Below are positions 30,416-38,738 of a stretch of 64,000 nt of DNA, piece after piece. Within the stretch, counting starts at the first letter, position 1; each line of letters opens with the position of its first letter. The stretch comes from Collimonas fungivorans (GTDB lineage: Bacteria; Pseudomonadota; Gammaproteobacteria; Burkholderiales; Burkholderiaceae_D). Both the position numbers and the translations under genes were made by a program. The notes below the pieces were generated by a model. That model was not told where the DNA came from and ran no database searches. It saw only the letters and a list, made by a program, of their open reading frames with translations. The stretch spans positions 2,046,001 through 2,110,000 of the forward strand of contig NZ_CP013232.1 in assembly GCF_001584145.1 (NCBI RefSeq), in the 5' to 3' direction.

Positions 30416-32122
30416 CTAGGCTGCGGCTGCGCTGCCCGCGATTTCCTGGTTGGCGGCGTTGCCGGCGATTTCGATCTGGCGGTTGACTGCGCTCAGGATA
30501 GCCTTGAACGATGCCGTCAAGGTATTGGCGTCGATGCCGACGCCGAAACCGGTAGGAGCGTCGTTGAGGCGCAGTTCGATGTAGCTGGCGGCTTGCGCAT
30601 CGGCGCCGGCGCTGATCGCGTGCTCATGGAAATCCATTAGCTTGATGTCCAGTCCCAGCGCGTTGACGAAGGCGTCGATCGGGCCGTTGCCATGGCCGCT
30701 GCTGGTGTGCGCCTGGCCGTCGCGGACGATGTCGATTTCGATCTTCACCGGCTGCGCCTGGCTCGAATCTTCGCTCATGCGGTGGCCGCGATAGACATAT
30801 GGCGTTTGCTTGTCCAGATACTCTTGCTTGAAGATGTTGTAGATGTCGCTGGCGGCGATTTCCTTGCCGGTGGCGTCGGCTGCTTTCTGGATCGCGCGGC
30901 TGAACTCGATCTGCAGGCGCCGTGGCATGGCCAGGCCGTATTCCTGTTCCAGCAGGTAAGCCATGCCGCCTTTGCCGGACTGGCTGTTGACCCGGATCAC
31001 GGCATCGTAGCTGCGGCCAAGATCGGCAGGATCGATAGGCAGGTAAGGGATTTCCCAGATGGCGTCGGCTTTTTGCGCGGCGAAGCCTTTCTTGATCGCA
31101 TCCTGGTGCGAACCGGAGAAGGCAGTGAACACCAGGTCGCCGACATATGGATGGCGCGGATGAACCGGAATCTGATTGCAGTCTTCGACGCACTGGCGCA
31201 CTTCGTCGATGTCGGAAAAATCGAGACCCGGGTTGACGCCCTGGGTGTACAAGTTCAAGGCCAGGGTCACCAGGTCGACATTGCCGGTGCGTTCGCCGTT
31301 GCCGAACAGGCAGCCTTCAACCCGATCGGCGCCGGCCATCACGGCCAGTTCGGCGGCGGCGACGCCGGTGCCGCGGTCGTTATGCGGATGGACGCTGATG
31401 ATGGCCGCGTCGCGCCGGGCCAGGTTGCGGTGCATCCATTCGATCTGGTCGGCGAATACGTTCGGCGTACTGCATTCGACTGTGGTGGGCAAGTTGAGGA
31501 TCACTTTGCGGGTGGGGCTGGCGTGCCAGGCATCGACCACGGCGTCGCAGACTTCTTTCGAAAAATCCAGCTCGGCCATGCTGAAGGTTTCCGGCGAATA
31601 TTCGTAGCGCCATTGGGTTTCCGGACGGGCGTCGGTCAGTTCCTTGATCAGGCGCGTGCCGGACACGGCGATTTCCTTGACTTCATCGCGGCTCTTGTCG
31701 AACACGATGCGGCGCCAGGCAGGCGCGATCGGGTTGTACAGGTGGACAATGGCTTGTTTGGCATTCTGCAGCGAATCGACGGTGCGGCGGATCAGGTCTT
31801 CGCGCGACTGGGTCAAGACGATGATGGTGACGTCGTCGGGTATATGGTTTTCTTCGATCAGCTTGCGCACGAAATCGAAGTCGGTTTGCGAACCGGAAGG
31901 GAAACCGACTTCGATTTCCTTGAGGCCAATCTTCACCAGCAACTTGAAGAAGCGCAGCTTGCGATCGGCATCCATCGGTTCGATCAAGGCTTGGTTGCCG
32001 TCGCGCAGGTCGGTGCTCATCCAGATCGGCGGAGCGCTGATGATCTGGTTGGGCCAGGTGCGGTCACTCAATGGAATCGGCGGGAACGGGCGATATTTGA
32101 CAGCAGGGTTGTGCAACATCAT
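30416..32122 (-). CDS. leuA: 2-isopropylmalate synthase
   Basis: A 568-residue enzyme of the long (LeuA type 2) class catalysing the first committed step of leucine synthesis from 2-ketoisovalerate and acetyl-CoA. The TIM barrel has [15 protein letters not shown] (metal/catalytic Arg-Asp) and [13 protein letters not shown]; the C-terminal regulatory domain binds leucine in the family. ATG 32122 (an adjacent ATG at 32119) has AGAGG upstream. Its roughly 450-nt leader contains leucine-rich mini-ORFs, implying transcriptional attenuation in addition to feedback inhibition. Confidence 0.96.
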   Translation of the reverse strand: MMLHNPAVKYRPFPPIPLSDRTWPNQIISAPPIWMSTDLRDGNQALIEPMDADRKLRFFKLLVKIGLKEIEVGFPSGSQTDFDFVRKLIEENHIPDDVTIIVLTQSREDLIRRTVDSLQNAKQAIVHLYNPIAPAWRRIVFDKSRDEVKEIAVSGTRLIKELTDARPETQWRYEYSPETFSMAELDFSKEVCDAVVDAWHASPTRKVILNLPTTVECSTPNVFADQIEWMHRNLARRDAAIISVHPHNDRGTGVAAAELAVMAGADRVEGCLFGNGERTGNVDLVTLALNLYTQGVNPGLDFSDIDEVRQCVEDCNQIPVHPRHPYVGDLVFTAFSGSHQDAIKKGFAAQKADAIWEIPYLPIDPADLGRSYDAVIRVNSQSGKGGMAYLLEQEYGLAMPRRLQIEFSRAIQKAADATGKEIAASDIYNIFKQEYLDKQTPYVYRGHRMSEDSSQAQPVKIEIDIVRDGQAHTSSGHGNGPIDAFVNALGLDIKLMDFHEHAISAGADAQAASYIELRLNDAPTGFGVGIDANTLTASFKAILSAVNRQIEIAGNAANQEIAGSAAAA

Positions 32123-32190
32123 GGTAGGCCTCTCTTGGAGCTGGTGATTGTGCTGAAGAAAAATGAAACGGAATGGTGCGGTGGCGGGAG

Positions 32191-32235
32191 GGTTGCCTGA
32201 CTGCCACTCGGAAATTAACGCGAGGCCAGGCAACC
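32191..32235 (-). promoter_or_regulatory. Stem-loop overlapping the end of the second leucine leader ORF
   Basis: GGTTGCCTG and CAGGCAACC pair perfectly over 9 bp, with additional inner CCTCG/CGAG pairing. The 5' arm (on the minus strand) is made of the last codons of the mini-ORF 32215-32331, so a ribosome stalled on its CTA codons would mask it. No immediate T-run follows, but a T-rich tract lies about 25 nt further. Confidence 0.5.
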
Positions 32236-32331
32236 GATCGCTAGCGATAGCAGGAATAGGGCCGGCAAACGCAAGGCGGCGAGCGTGTTGCTGTAACGAA
32301 AGGATGTAGGGCGAATTGGCTGGGATTGCAT
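32215..32331 (-). CDS. Second leucine-rich leader mini-ORF upstream of leuA
   Basis: A 38-codon frame with eight Leu, ending [17 protein letters not shown]. Three are the rare codon CTA, clustered at codons 25-30. AAGAG lies 10 nt upstream of its ATG. It shares the 9-mer CTATCGCTA with the first mini-ORF, so one may be a copy of the other. Its end overlaps a strong stem-loop. Coding status is inferred from codon pattern and position only. Confidence 0.45.
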   Translation of the reverse strand: MQSQPIRPTSFRYSNTLAALRLPALFLLSLAIGCLASR

Positions 32332-32467
32332 AGAATCGTGCTCTTCAAAATCGGGATTCCGTATTGGAACTAACTATCGGAATCTCAGTTTTACTACCGT
32401 TGATTTCTTGGCTGGCGCTGGTGTTGCCTTTGCTGCCAGTTGCGTCCCCGTCAGAACGGGGTCGAGA

Positions 32468-32575
32468 TCATAGTGCGCGTAGTAGCGATAGCGCTAGTAG
32501 CGGCACTAGCAGCATCGCTGGCAGGGCGCCAGCAATGTGCAGTAGGGAGCGGGATTGGATGCGTGTGGAAAACAT
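32468..32575 (-). CDS. Leucine-rich leader peptide of leuA (LeuL-like)
   Basis: A 35-codon frame with 11 Leu codons, eight of them CTA, a codon hardly used in the surrounding GC-rich genes. The second half reads AMLLVPLLALSLLRAL. No Shine-Dalgarno is visible, but a sigma70 promoter is positioned so that transcription would start on the A of the ATG. A CCCCGT-TCTG-ACGGGG hairpin follows the stop. Leucine-starvation-controlled attenuation by such peptides is established for enterobacterial leu operons; here it is inferred. Confidence 0.65.
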   Translation of the reverse strand: MFSTRIQSRSLLHIAGALPAMLLVPLLALSLLRAL

Positions 32576-32581
32576 GCACTT

Positions 32582-32611
32582 AATGTATGAGATAAAGCCG
32601 GATCTTGTCAA
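32582..32611 (-). promoter_or_regulatory. Sigma70 promoter of the leuA transcript
   Basis: On the minus strand: TTGACA (32611-32606), 18-bp spacer, TACATT (32587-32582). Six bases separate the -10 box from the leader ATG at 32575, so the predicted +1 is the A of that ATG, giving a leaderless message. Confidence 0.6.
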
Positions 32612-32676
32612 GCGCCGCTTGCCGCATGGCGAAAATATGGCGGAATCTGTGCAGATATAGCGGCCAGAGGGCGTTG

Positions 32677-32814
32677 TTAGCGGCCAAACAGGCCGATCAG
32701 GCCGATGACGATCAGGTACAGGGCGATGATGTAGTTCAAGAGACGCGGAATCGCCAGTATCAATACCCCGGCGATCAGCGAAACGATAGGGGTCAGGTGC
32801 AGGCTGGTAATCAT
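32677..32814 (-). CDS. Small membrane protein, DUF3096-like
   Basis: A 45-residue, almost wholly hydrophobic protein with two membrane segments (PIVSLIAGVLILAIPRLL and NYIIALYLIVIGLIGLF). The PRLLNYI link between them is characteristic of the DUF3096 family. AGGAG precedes ATG 32814 by 5 nt. Function unknown; single gene. Confidence 0.8.
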   Translation of the reverse strand: MITSLHLTPIVSLIAGVLILAIPRLLNYIIALYLIVIGLIGLFGR

Positions 32815-33177
32815 GTGCGCTCCTTTTTTCGAGTGGGGGAATTGCTGTGCTGCTGACTCGATGGTACGTCGCCGGCGTTTATTCCCGTGTAGGACAATGT
32901 CGCCCGATAGCGTAGGAGTTGCACTGATTCTGGGAGAAAAAAACGGCTTGGCTATCCATTGCGGCAGGAGGAGATACTGCAGCAATGTTGGCTAATGCCG
33001 ATAAGGACACACACTCCGTCAGGTGTCCGAGCTGGAACTTGGCGGTCATCGTCAGCAACGGGCAGGTCGTTGGCGATCACCATTCCAGGTCGGGCAAGAG
33101 ACGGATTTACTCCCTTCCCGGGGAATCCATCAGCGGTTTCGCAAATCTGCCGAAATCCGCCTTAAATCAATATGGCA
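32815..33177. other. Intergenic region without recognisable gene
   Basis: About 360 bp. A 75-codon plus-strand frame at 32985-33212 has AGGAGG upstream, but at 14-nt spacing and with no recognisable protein features, so it is not called. No terminator or repeat identified. Confidence 0.35.
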
Positions 33178-33513
33178 TTACAGCGCGCGGGTGCCGGAAA
33201 TCAGGCGCGTGACGAATGCCGAATATGCCGAACGCTCGGTCTTTTGTTTGGGCAAGGCGCGTTCGATGACCGAGGTCCATTGCTCCGACAGCTGCTGGCA
33301 GGTGGCGCGCAGCACCGGCGCCAGTTCAGGCCAGTCGGACAGGGTGCGCAGGTGCCGCTCAATCGTCCTGGCCGACTGCACGCAGGCGTCGTTTGCCAGG
33401 TTGTGCATATTGTATTGAGAGATCAGGTGCAGCACCGCCGAGATCAGGAGTTCAGGCGGGGTGCGATATTCCTCGGCCGCGGCCGGATCCGCCGCATTGC
33501 GTGAACTGTTCAT
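33178..33513 (-). CDS. Hypothetical protein with an upstream Fur-like box
   Basis: A 111-residue, mostly helical, cytosolic-looking protein that I do not recognise. The central part (ELLISAVLHLISQYNMHNLANDACVQSARTIERHLRTLS) suggests a short helical bundle. There is no signal peptide or metal motif. A Fur-box-like sequence 34-49 bp upstream of its ATG suggests iron control. Coding character (GC-rich third positions, clean start) is good. Confidence 0.65.
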   Translation of the reverse strand: MNSSRNAADPAAAEEYRTPPELLISAVLHLISQYNMHNLANDACVQSARTIERHLRTLSDWPELAPVLRATCQQLSEQWTSVIERALPKQKTERSAYSAFVTRLISGTRAL

Positions 33514-33546
33514 CAGATGCTCCTAGCTCGGCTGGTTTTAAATAGT

Positions 33547-33562
33547 AATGATTCTCATTTAA
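33547..33562. promoter_or_regulatory. Fur-box-like sequence
   Basis: TAATGATTCTCATTTA; read on the minus strand it contains ATGAGAATCATTA, the core of Fur sites, and more AT-rich GATAAT-like hexamers continue to 33572. It sits in the promoter of the minus-strand gene ending at 33513. Confidence 0.6.
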
Positions 33563-33633
33563 ATTATTATCCAAGCCGATCCCGAATGCAAGCATTTTGC
33601 TGTTTTTTTATTTCCGGCGCAGGTCAGGCGGCC

Positions 33634-34095
33634 TCAACCAGCCGGGGAAAGCCGCTCTGGCCAGGGCGGGCAGAGCATCAGGTGTTCGGCGTCCTCCTGG
33701 CTGATCTCCTTGAAGCCGAGCGCTTCGTACAGGCGCCTTGCCGGATTGCCGGTCAATACCTTGAGCGCCGTCGGCAATTGCTCACGGCTGGCTTGCTCCA
33801 GCACCTTCTCGATGATGGTTCGGCCCAGGCCTTGTCCCTGGAATTGCGGCGCGATCTGGATTTGCGCGATATACCACTGGTTTTGCTCGCGGTAAGCTTT
33901 CAGCAAGCCGGCATCCTGGCCGCCGACGGAGACGATCCGTGCATGTTCGAACTGGACCAGTACGCGAGCCAGCTGCGATGCCTCATCGCGCGCAGCGTTA
34001 ACGCGCGCCAGGTGTTCGCTCATGGTCGCATGGCGCAGGGCAATCAGGAAAGGCAGGTCGGCCGTGGTGGCGCTTCTGAATTCCAAGGCTGGCAT
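33634..34095 (-). CDS. GNAT family N-acetyltransferase
   Basis: A 153-residue acetyltransferase. The acetyl-CoA loop is IQIAPQFQGQGLGRTIIEKVL (about 88-108), and NPARRLYEALGF is the usual C-terminal motif. ATG 34095 (MPALEFRSATT) follows GGAAGGAAAGC; the same frame extends far upstream through the MFS gene without coding sense. Begins 32 bp after the MFS permease stop, so probably cotranscribed. Substrate unknown. Confidence 0.86.
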   Translation of the reverse strand: MPALEFRSATTADLPFLIALRHATMSEHLARVNAARDEASQLARVLVQFEHARIVSVGGQDAGLLKAYREQNQWYIAQIQIAPQFQGQGLGRTIIEKVLEQASREQLPTALKVLTGNPARRLYEALGFKEISQEDAEHLMLCPPWPERLSPAG

Positions 34096-34127
34096 GCTTT
34101 CCTTCCTGGCGGCGAGGCGACTCGGGG

Positions 34128-35426
34128 TTATTTGTTCACCAGGTGCTTGGGCACCGATAGCGTCAGCAGGGCGCCCAGCACCAGTGATGCCGCCAGCACG
34201 AACATACCGCTGTTGGTGCTCTGGGTCTGGTCTTTCAGCCAGCCGACCAGGTAGGGGCTGACGAAACCGGCCAGGTTGCCTAGCGAATTGATCAGCGCAA
34301 TCCCGGCCGCCGCCGCGGCGCCGCCAAGGAACGCCGTCGGCAAGCTCCAGAACAGCGGCAGCACGGTAATGATGCCGATGGTCGCCAGGGTCAGCGCCGA
34401 CATCGCCAGCAGGGTATTGTGGTCGTATACCGTGCTGAGGATCAGGCCGATGCTGCCGAGCAGCGCCGGGATCGCCACATGCCAGCGGCGTTCGCGCCGG
34501 CTGTCGGCGCTGTGGCCGATCAGGATCATGGCGACAGCGGCGCTGGCGTAGGGAATCGCGGTCAGCAGGCCGATGTTGAAGGTGTCGGTGACGCCGGTAG
34601 CCTTGATGATGGTCGGCAGCCAGAAGCTGACGCCGTACAGGCCCATGACGAAACAGAAGTAGATCAGCGCCATCAGCCACACGCGCGGGTTGGCGAACAT
34701 CTGGCCGAGCGTAGCTTCCGGTTTCTGGCTGCTTTCGGCGTGTATCTGCGATTCCAGCAATTGCTTTTCCGCTTCGCTCAGCCAGCCGGCGCCGCGGATC
34801 CGGTCTTGCAGGTAAAAGATCACGACCACGCCCAGCAGCAAGGAGGGAATCGCTTCCAGGATAAACATCCATTGCCAGCCTGCCAGGCCGTGCACGCCAG
34901 GCATGGCTTTCATTATCCAGCCGGATAAAGGCCCGCCGATCACGCCCGAGATCGGCACGCCGGTCATGAACAGCGCCGTCATCTTGCCGCGCCTGTGGGC
35001 CGGATACCAGTAGGTCAGGTACAGGATCACGCCCGGGAAAAAGCCGGCTTCGGCCACGCCCAGCAGGAAGCGCATCACGTAAAACGTGGCCGGGCTGTCG
35101 ACAAAAATCATGGCGCCGGAAACGATGCCCCAGGTGATCATGATGCGGGCGATCCAGAGCCGGGCGCCGACCCGGTGCAAGATCATGTTGCTGGGTATTT
35201 CAAAGATGAAGTAGCCGATGAAAAAAATCCCCGCGCCCAGGCCGTAGACGGTTTCGCTGAATTTCAGGTCGTTGAGCATCTGCAGCTTGGCGAAGCCGAC
35301 ATTCACGCGGTCCAGGTAGGAGGCGACATAACAAAGGAACAGCATGGGCAGCAGGCGCCAGGTGACCTTGGCGTAGGTAGCGGCTTCGAATGCACTGCTG
35401 GCTGGCGCGTTTGAATTATCTGACAT
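34128..35426 (-). CDS. MFS permease, anion:cation symporter (phthalate permease-like) family
   Basis: A 432-residue, 12-helix transporter. The early segment YVASYLDRVNVGFAKLQM and GIFFIGYFIFEIPSNMILHRVGAR (about 35-90) define the ACS branch that carries organic anions such as phthalate, tartrate or hexuronates. A hydrophilic loop (about 205-235) separates the two halves. The substrate cannot be inferred; no catabolic gene is adjacent. Confidence 0.9.
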   Translation of the reverse strand: MSDNSNAPASSAFEAATYAKVTWRLLPMLFLCYVASYLDRVNVGFAKLQMLNDLKFSETVYGLGAGIFFIGYFIFEIPSNMILHRVGARLWIARIMITWGIVSGAMIFVDSPATFYVMRFLLGVAEAGFFPGVILYLTYWYPAHRRGKMTALFMTGVPISGVIGGPLSGWIMKAMPGVHGLAGWQWMFILEAIPSLLLGVVVIFYLQDRIRGAGWLSEAEKQLLESQIHAESSQKPEATLGQMFANPRVWLMALIYFCFVMGLYGVSFWLPTIIKATGVTDTFNIGLLTAIPYASAAVAMILIGHSADSRRERRWHVAIPALLGSIGLILSTVYDHNTLLAMSALTLATIGIITVLPLFWSLPTAFLGGAAAAAGIALINSLGNLAGFVSPYLVGWLKDQTQSTNSGMFVLAASLVLGALLTLSVPKHLVNK

Positions 35427-35602
35427 GTCTCTACCTGTTGGTTTAGTTGTAAGAAACGGCGGGGAAGAATTCAGCTCGGCCGGGATGCCGGATTGGAATG
35501 CATTGTAGCTGCACCACGGTGGAATGGCTACGGCGCGCTTGCCGCCGCAAAGGTCTGGGGAGGAGCAGGAGTTGCAGGTCGATGATTGGGGAAAAACGGT
35601 TT

Positions 35603-35631
35603 GACCCGCGCAGTTTTGGGCTGCGCGGGTC
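35603..35631 (-). terminator. Terminator of the metzincin operon
   Basis: GACCCGCGCAG (35603-35613) pairs with CTGCGCGGGTC (35621-35631) around a 7-nt loop. On the minus strand a T-rich tract follows (plus-strand A-run at 35592-35596). It lies just past the stop at 35640. Confidence 0.75.
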
Positions 35632-35639
35632 GGTCTGAT

Positions 35640-36239
35640 TCAACGTTTCCGGCAGCCCAGATCGCCGCGCAGATACCAGTCCGCGCGCGGCTCGGTTTCC
35701 TGGGCAATGCCGGGAGTGGCTTGCGGTATCCGTGCATCTAGCAGGACAAACTGCCAGCAGTGCCCGGCCCGGTCGCGCAGCCTGACCGGTTTGTCGAGCT
35801 CTACCGGCTGTGCTGCTGCCGGCCCATCGACGCGGATGCCGCCGCCGGCGTCGCGCTCCAGCAGGAAACCAGGCAACAGCTCGCGATGGAACGGACCGTT
35901 GGCTGTCATCCTGAGCCAGGGCGTCTTGGCGCGAGGAGCACGCAAATCGAGCGACTGGATCGCACCGGCCGGATGCATGGTGCGGCGAAGCGTGACGTAT
36001 TGCGCACCGAGATGCCTGGGTAAGGCAGCCGGCCACGGCGCTATCCTTGCCGGCTCCTGTTTGCCGAGATCGATCACCAGTGCGCCGTCGGCAGCGACAT
36101 CCAGGCGCTCTGCCAGCAGCGTCTGAGCCTCGAAAGGAACGCCGTCAAACCGCAACGGCGCGGCTGTGCCGTAGGCGGCGCAGCCGAGCAGCAGGGCGCC
36201 GCACAGGCATAGCTGAAAGGAGCGCGGCAAGGCGTCCAT
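35640..36239 (-). CDS. Unknown secreted or lipoprotein encoded with the metzincin
   Basis: A 199-residue protein with an N-terminal export signal (LCLCGALLLGCAAYG, possible lipobox LLGC) and a beta-rich remainder (RFDGVPFEAQTLLAERLDV, PVRLRDRAGHCWQFVLLDA). I do not recognise a family. Its ATG overlaps the metalloprotease stop (TGATG), so the two are translationally coupled and may act together, for example as protease and inhibitor or partner; that is speculation. Confidence 0.7.
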   Translation of the reverse strand: MDALPRSFQLCLCGALLLGCAAYGTAAPLRFDGVPFEAQTLLAERLDVAADGALVIDLGKQEPARIAPWPAALPRHLGAQYVTLRRTMHPAGAIQSLDLRAPRAKTPWLRMTANGPFHRELLPGFLLERDAGGGIRVDGPAAAQPVELDKPVRLRDRAGHCWQFVLLDARIPQATPGIAQETEPRADWYLRGDLGCRKR

Positions 36240-38263
36240 CAACGTGCCGACTTGCGCATGTTCGCCAGGTCCCTGAGCAAGCTGGCCGGCGGTGCATCTT
36301 CCTTGACCAGCGTGCCGAGCACCGGCAGGCTGGTCGTCCTGCTGCTGGCTTTCGACTGGGCTGCGCCTGGCAGCGGATCGGTATGCGAATTGAGCACCAG
36401 CTGCAGCTTGCTCCAGTCGTCGTTGTCGCTGAGAATGCCCGCGCCGGATCCGTTCAGGTCCATGCGATAGCGTTTTGCCTGCTGCACGCCATCGTAGTTC
36501 CAGTCGCCGTAGGCGCCGGCGTCATGGCCGCGTCCGATATTGTCGCTCTCCAGCAGCGAGGCTTCGTTCAGGTTGGCGCCAGAGCCATTCGAGTAATCGA
36601 TCCTGAAACTGTTGGTCATGGGGCCGTCGTCCAGCGCGCTGGACGGCATGGCATCGGCTGCATATCCCGGCACTGCCACGTGGATCGTTGTATTGATGGT
36701 GTGATACCAGCGCTGGGTCGGTCCTATGCCTTTCGGGTTGGTGGGCAAGCCGTCCAGCTGGTACAGGTAGTTCATGATGCTGAAATAGTTGGGTTTGTAA
36801 TTGGCATCCTCGAATCCGCCGTGATGCAGGCCGATGGTATGGCCGAATTCGTGCATGATGGTGCCGGCCTGGTAATTGATCAAGAGATTCTTGTATTTCT
36901 GGACGGTCAGGTCGAGGCCGCTGAATCCCCATTGCCCAAGCGTCACCAGGAATTTATTGCCAGGCAGTTCAGCGATGCCTGAACTGCCTGAACTGCCGTC
37001 GGACTCCTGCGAGGACGCCATCAGCATGTAGCGGAACACCGGCTTGCGGCGGACGTCGAGCGAACCGCTGGAATACTGGTAGAGGGAGCCGCAGTTGGCG
37101 TTCTGCGGGTCGTCAGGCGTGTTGGTGCATTTATCAAACACCTGTGCGCGGCTGACGTCGCCCGACAAATTGAAATCTGCGGGGGCCAGCGCCGCGTTGA
37201 ACAGGTTGCCGACGTCGAAATGCACTTGCGTGTTGTGCGCCTGGAATGCCGCCGCCACTTTTTGCAATGCTTCCTTGCGCGGACTCAGGGCCGGGTCCGC
37301 GCTGGTCATGTAGTCGACCTGTATGAACAGGTCTTTCTGGCCCTTGCGCGCACCCAGGCTATACAGGTCGAGGCCGGCGAACCTGCCTCCGGCGACTTTG
37401 GCGGTGTCCGGAATGCCATCGTTGTCGCTGTCCACCGTGCCTGCTGGCACATCGTTAGGGCCGCCCGGCGTGGGGAACTGCACCAGGGTCCAGTCGCTTT
37501 TGCCGGCGCTGGCTCGGAAGTCGCTGCTCAGGCGCACGATTGAACGATCGAAGTTGTCGAGCGGATCGAGCGTCTTGGCTGATACAAAATTCGGCAAGGT
37601 GGGAAATGCGGCTACGTTGTCGCCGCTCCATGCGGCAACAGTGGCCGGCTTGGCCGCCTCGCTGCCGAAGCGGACGAAGTCCACTGTCTTGCTGTCGGCG
37701 ACAGTCACCAGTTCGACAAAACCGGCTTTGTCGGTCCAGTACGGCAGATATGTTCGGGCGCTTCCCGTGGCGGGCGGCTGCGGTGCGACCGAGGCCAGGA
37801 TATAGGCCGATTTGTCGGTGTCCTTGAGGTAAGTTGAGGATTTGCCGGCAAGGACAAAATAGCCGCCGGCCGGGATATCGATTTTCGGAAGGTCAAATGT
37901 TACCGGATTCGGACTCAGCGCCTTGCTGGCGTTGTCCAATCCGTTGGCGCGCAAGCGGTAGTCGTTCAAATGAATCGTTGCCGGCGAATTGTTGAAAACT
38001 TCCACCCAGCTTACTCCCGCCGTTCCGCGATAGTTCGCCGCCACTTCGCTGAGATACAAGCCTGGTGCAACCGCGGCTGCCTGCTGCGCCGGCGATTGCG
38101 CCTGGGCCTGCGAGGAAGCGGCTTTTGCCTGGGCACTAGTGAGATTGCCGCCATTGCCGTTGCCATCGCCGCAGGCGCTGAGGGTTGCGGCAAGGATCAC
38201 CGGTAATGAAGCCTGCGTTATTTTGTTAGATCCAAGACTGAGCAAATAGGATTTGATATGCAT
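36239..38263 (-). CDS. Metzincin-type zinc metalloprotease lipoprotein with lamin-tail-like domain
   Basis: A 674-residue exported protein. A signal peptide with lipobox LSAC is followed by a Gln/Ala linker, then a lamin-tail-like beta domain (LYLSEVAANYRG...SWVEVFNNSPATIHLNDYRLRANG, about 65-190). A Ca-binding DSDNDGIPD motif and the protease follow: HEFGHTIGLHH at about residue 471 (HExxHxxGxxH zinc site) and SIMNY as Met-turn. ATG 38263 starts a proper signal sequence; upstream reading lacks coding character. Substrate unknown, probably extracellular protein. Confidence 0.83.
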   Translation of the reverse strand: MHIKSYLLSLGSNKITQASLPVILAATLSACGDGNGNGGNLTSAQAKAASSQAQAQSPAQQAAAVAPGLYLSEVAANYRGTAGVSWVEVFNNSPATIHLNDYRLRANGLDNASKALSPNPVTFDLPKIDIPAGGYFVLAGKSSTYLKDTDKSAYILASVAPQPPATGSARTYLPYWTDKAGFVELVTVADSKTVDFVRFGSEAAKPATVAAWSGDNVAAFPTLPNFVSAKTLDPLDNFDRSIVRLSSDFRASAGKSDWTLVQFPTPGGPNDVPAGTVDSDNDGIPDTAKVAGGRFAGLDLYSLGARKGQKDLFIQVDYMTSADPALSPRKEALQKVAAAFQAHNTQVHFDVGNLFNAALAPADFNLSGDVSRAQVFDKCTNTPDDPQNANCGSLYQYSSGSLDVRRKPVFRYMLMASSQESDGSSGSSGIAELPGNKFLVTLGQWGFSGLDLTVQKYKNLLINYQAGTIMHEFGHTIGLHHGGFEDANYKPNYFSIMNYLYQLDGLPTNPKGIGPTQRWYHTINTTIHVAVPGYAADAMPSSALDDGPMTNSFRIDYSNGSGANLNEASLLESDNIGRGHDAGAYGDWNYDGVQQAKRYRMDLNGSGAGILSDNDDWSKLQLVLNSHTDPLPGAAQSKASSRTTSLPVLGTLVKEDAPPASLLRDLANMRKSAR

Positions 38264-38738
38264 AGGAACTTTCAGTGATATAGAAATGACGGTTTTCGCG
38301 TAATCGAAATGGCGGGTAAGCCTTTCATCTGCAAAAACCTGCGCTGTGCGGTTGGCGTGATCAGATCCGGATTCCTCCTTCAGTAAAGGCTTGCGATATT
38401 TGGCCGGTTCGCCGGAATGCGGCCGGACCGGCCTAAGCAAGGGAAGGCGGGCTGTGCGGGTGCTTGCCGTTCCCTTATTAGGGTTGCCCGTCAACAAGAA
38501 AAAAGGGGACATGTTTTGGTGAAATTATTTATATCGATTCGGCGGATTCCTCCAGGCCCTTGCTAAGTGCTTGATTGCGCAGGGTGCACATTGCCTGGCT
38601 GTGTTTGATGGAGGCGGGCCGGCCGCGATGGCAGGATTGCAATTCGGCGGCGCCGGAACCGGGATGAAATGCGTCCCGATTGCAATGATCTCAACTATAC
38701 TCAGCGCATCCACCCCACAGCACTGAGGTTCCTATTTC
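38264..38738. other. Divergent intergenic region
   Basis: About 470 bp between the metzincin gene and the divergent LysR gene. The minus-strand frame stays open through much of it but has no start with a ribosome site. No riboswitch, repeat or operator recognised. Confidence 0.35.

Noticed and set aside
32364..32660. Plus-strand 98-codon frame with a hydrophobic start and Ser-rich middle
   Set aside because: It is the antisense shadow of the minus-strand CTA-rich leader peptide and leader region; codon bias and promoter support the minus strand.
32985..33212. 75-codon plus-strand frame with AGGAGG upstream
   Set aside because: Ribosome-site spacing of 14 nt, no recognisable composition, and overlap with the convincing minus-strand gene at 33178-33513.
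34096..34872. Upstream in-frame extension of the GNAT gene
   Set aside because: Shadow of the MFS permease in another frame; the acetyltransferase domain and ribosome site start at 34095.
38264..38512. Riboswitch-like sequence or N-terminal extension before the metzincin gene
   Set aside because: No match to a c-di-GMP, fluoride or other riboswitch consensus I know, and the open frame lacks a ribosome-site start and continues directly before a clear lipoprotein signal at 38263.
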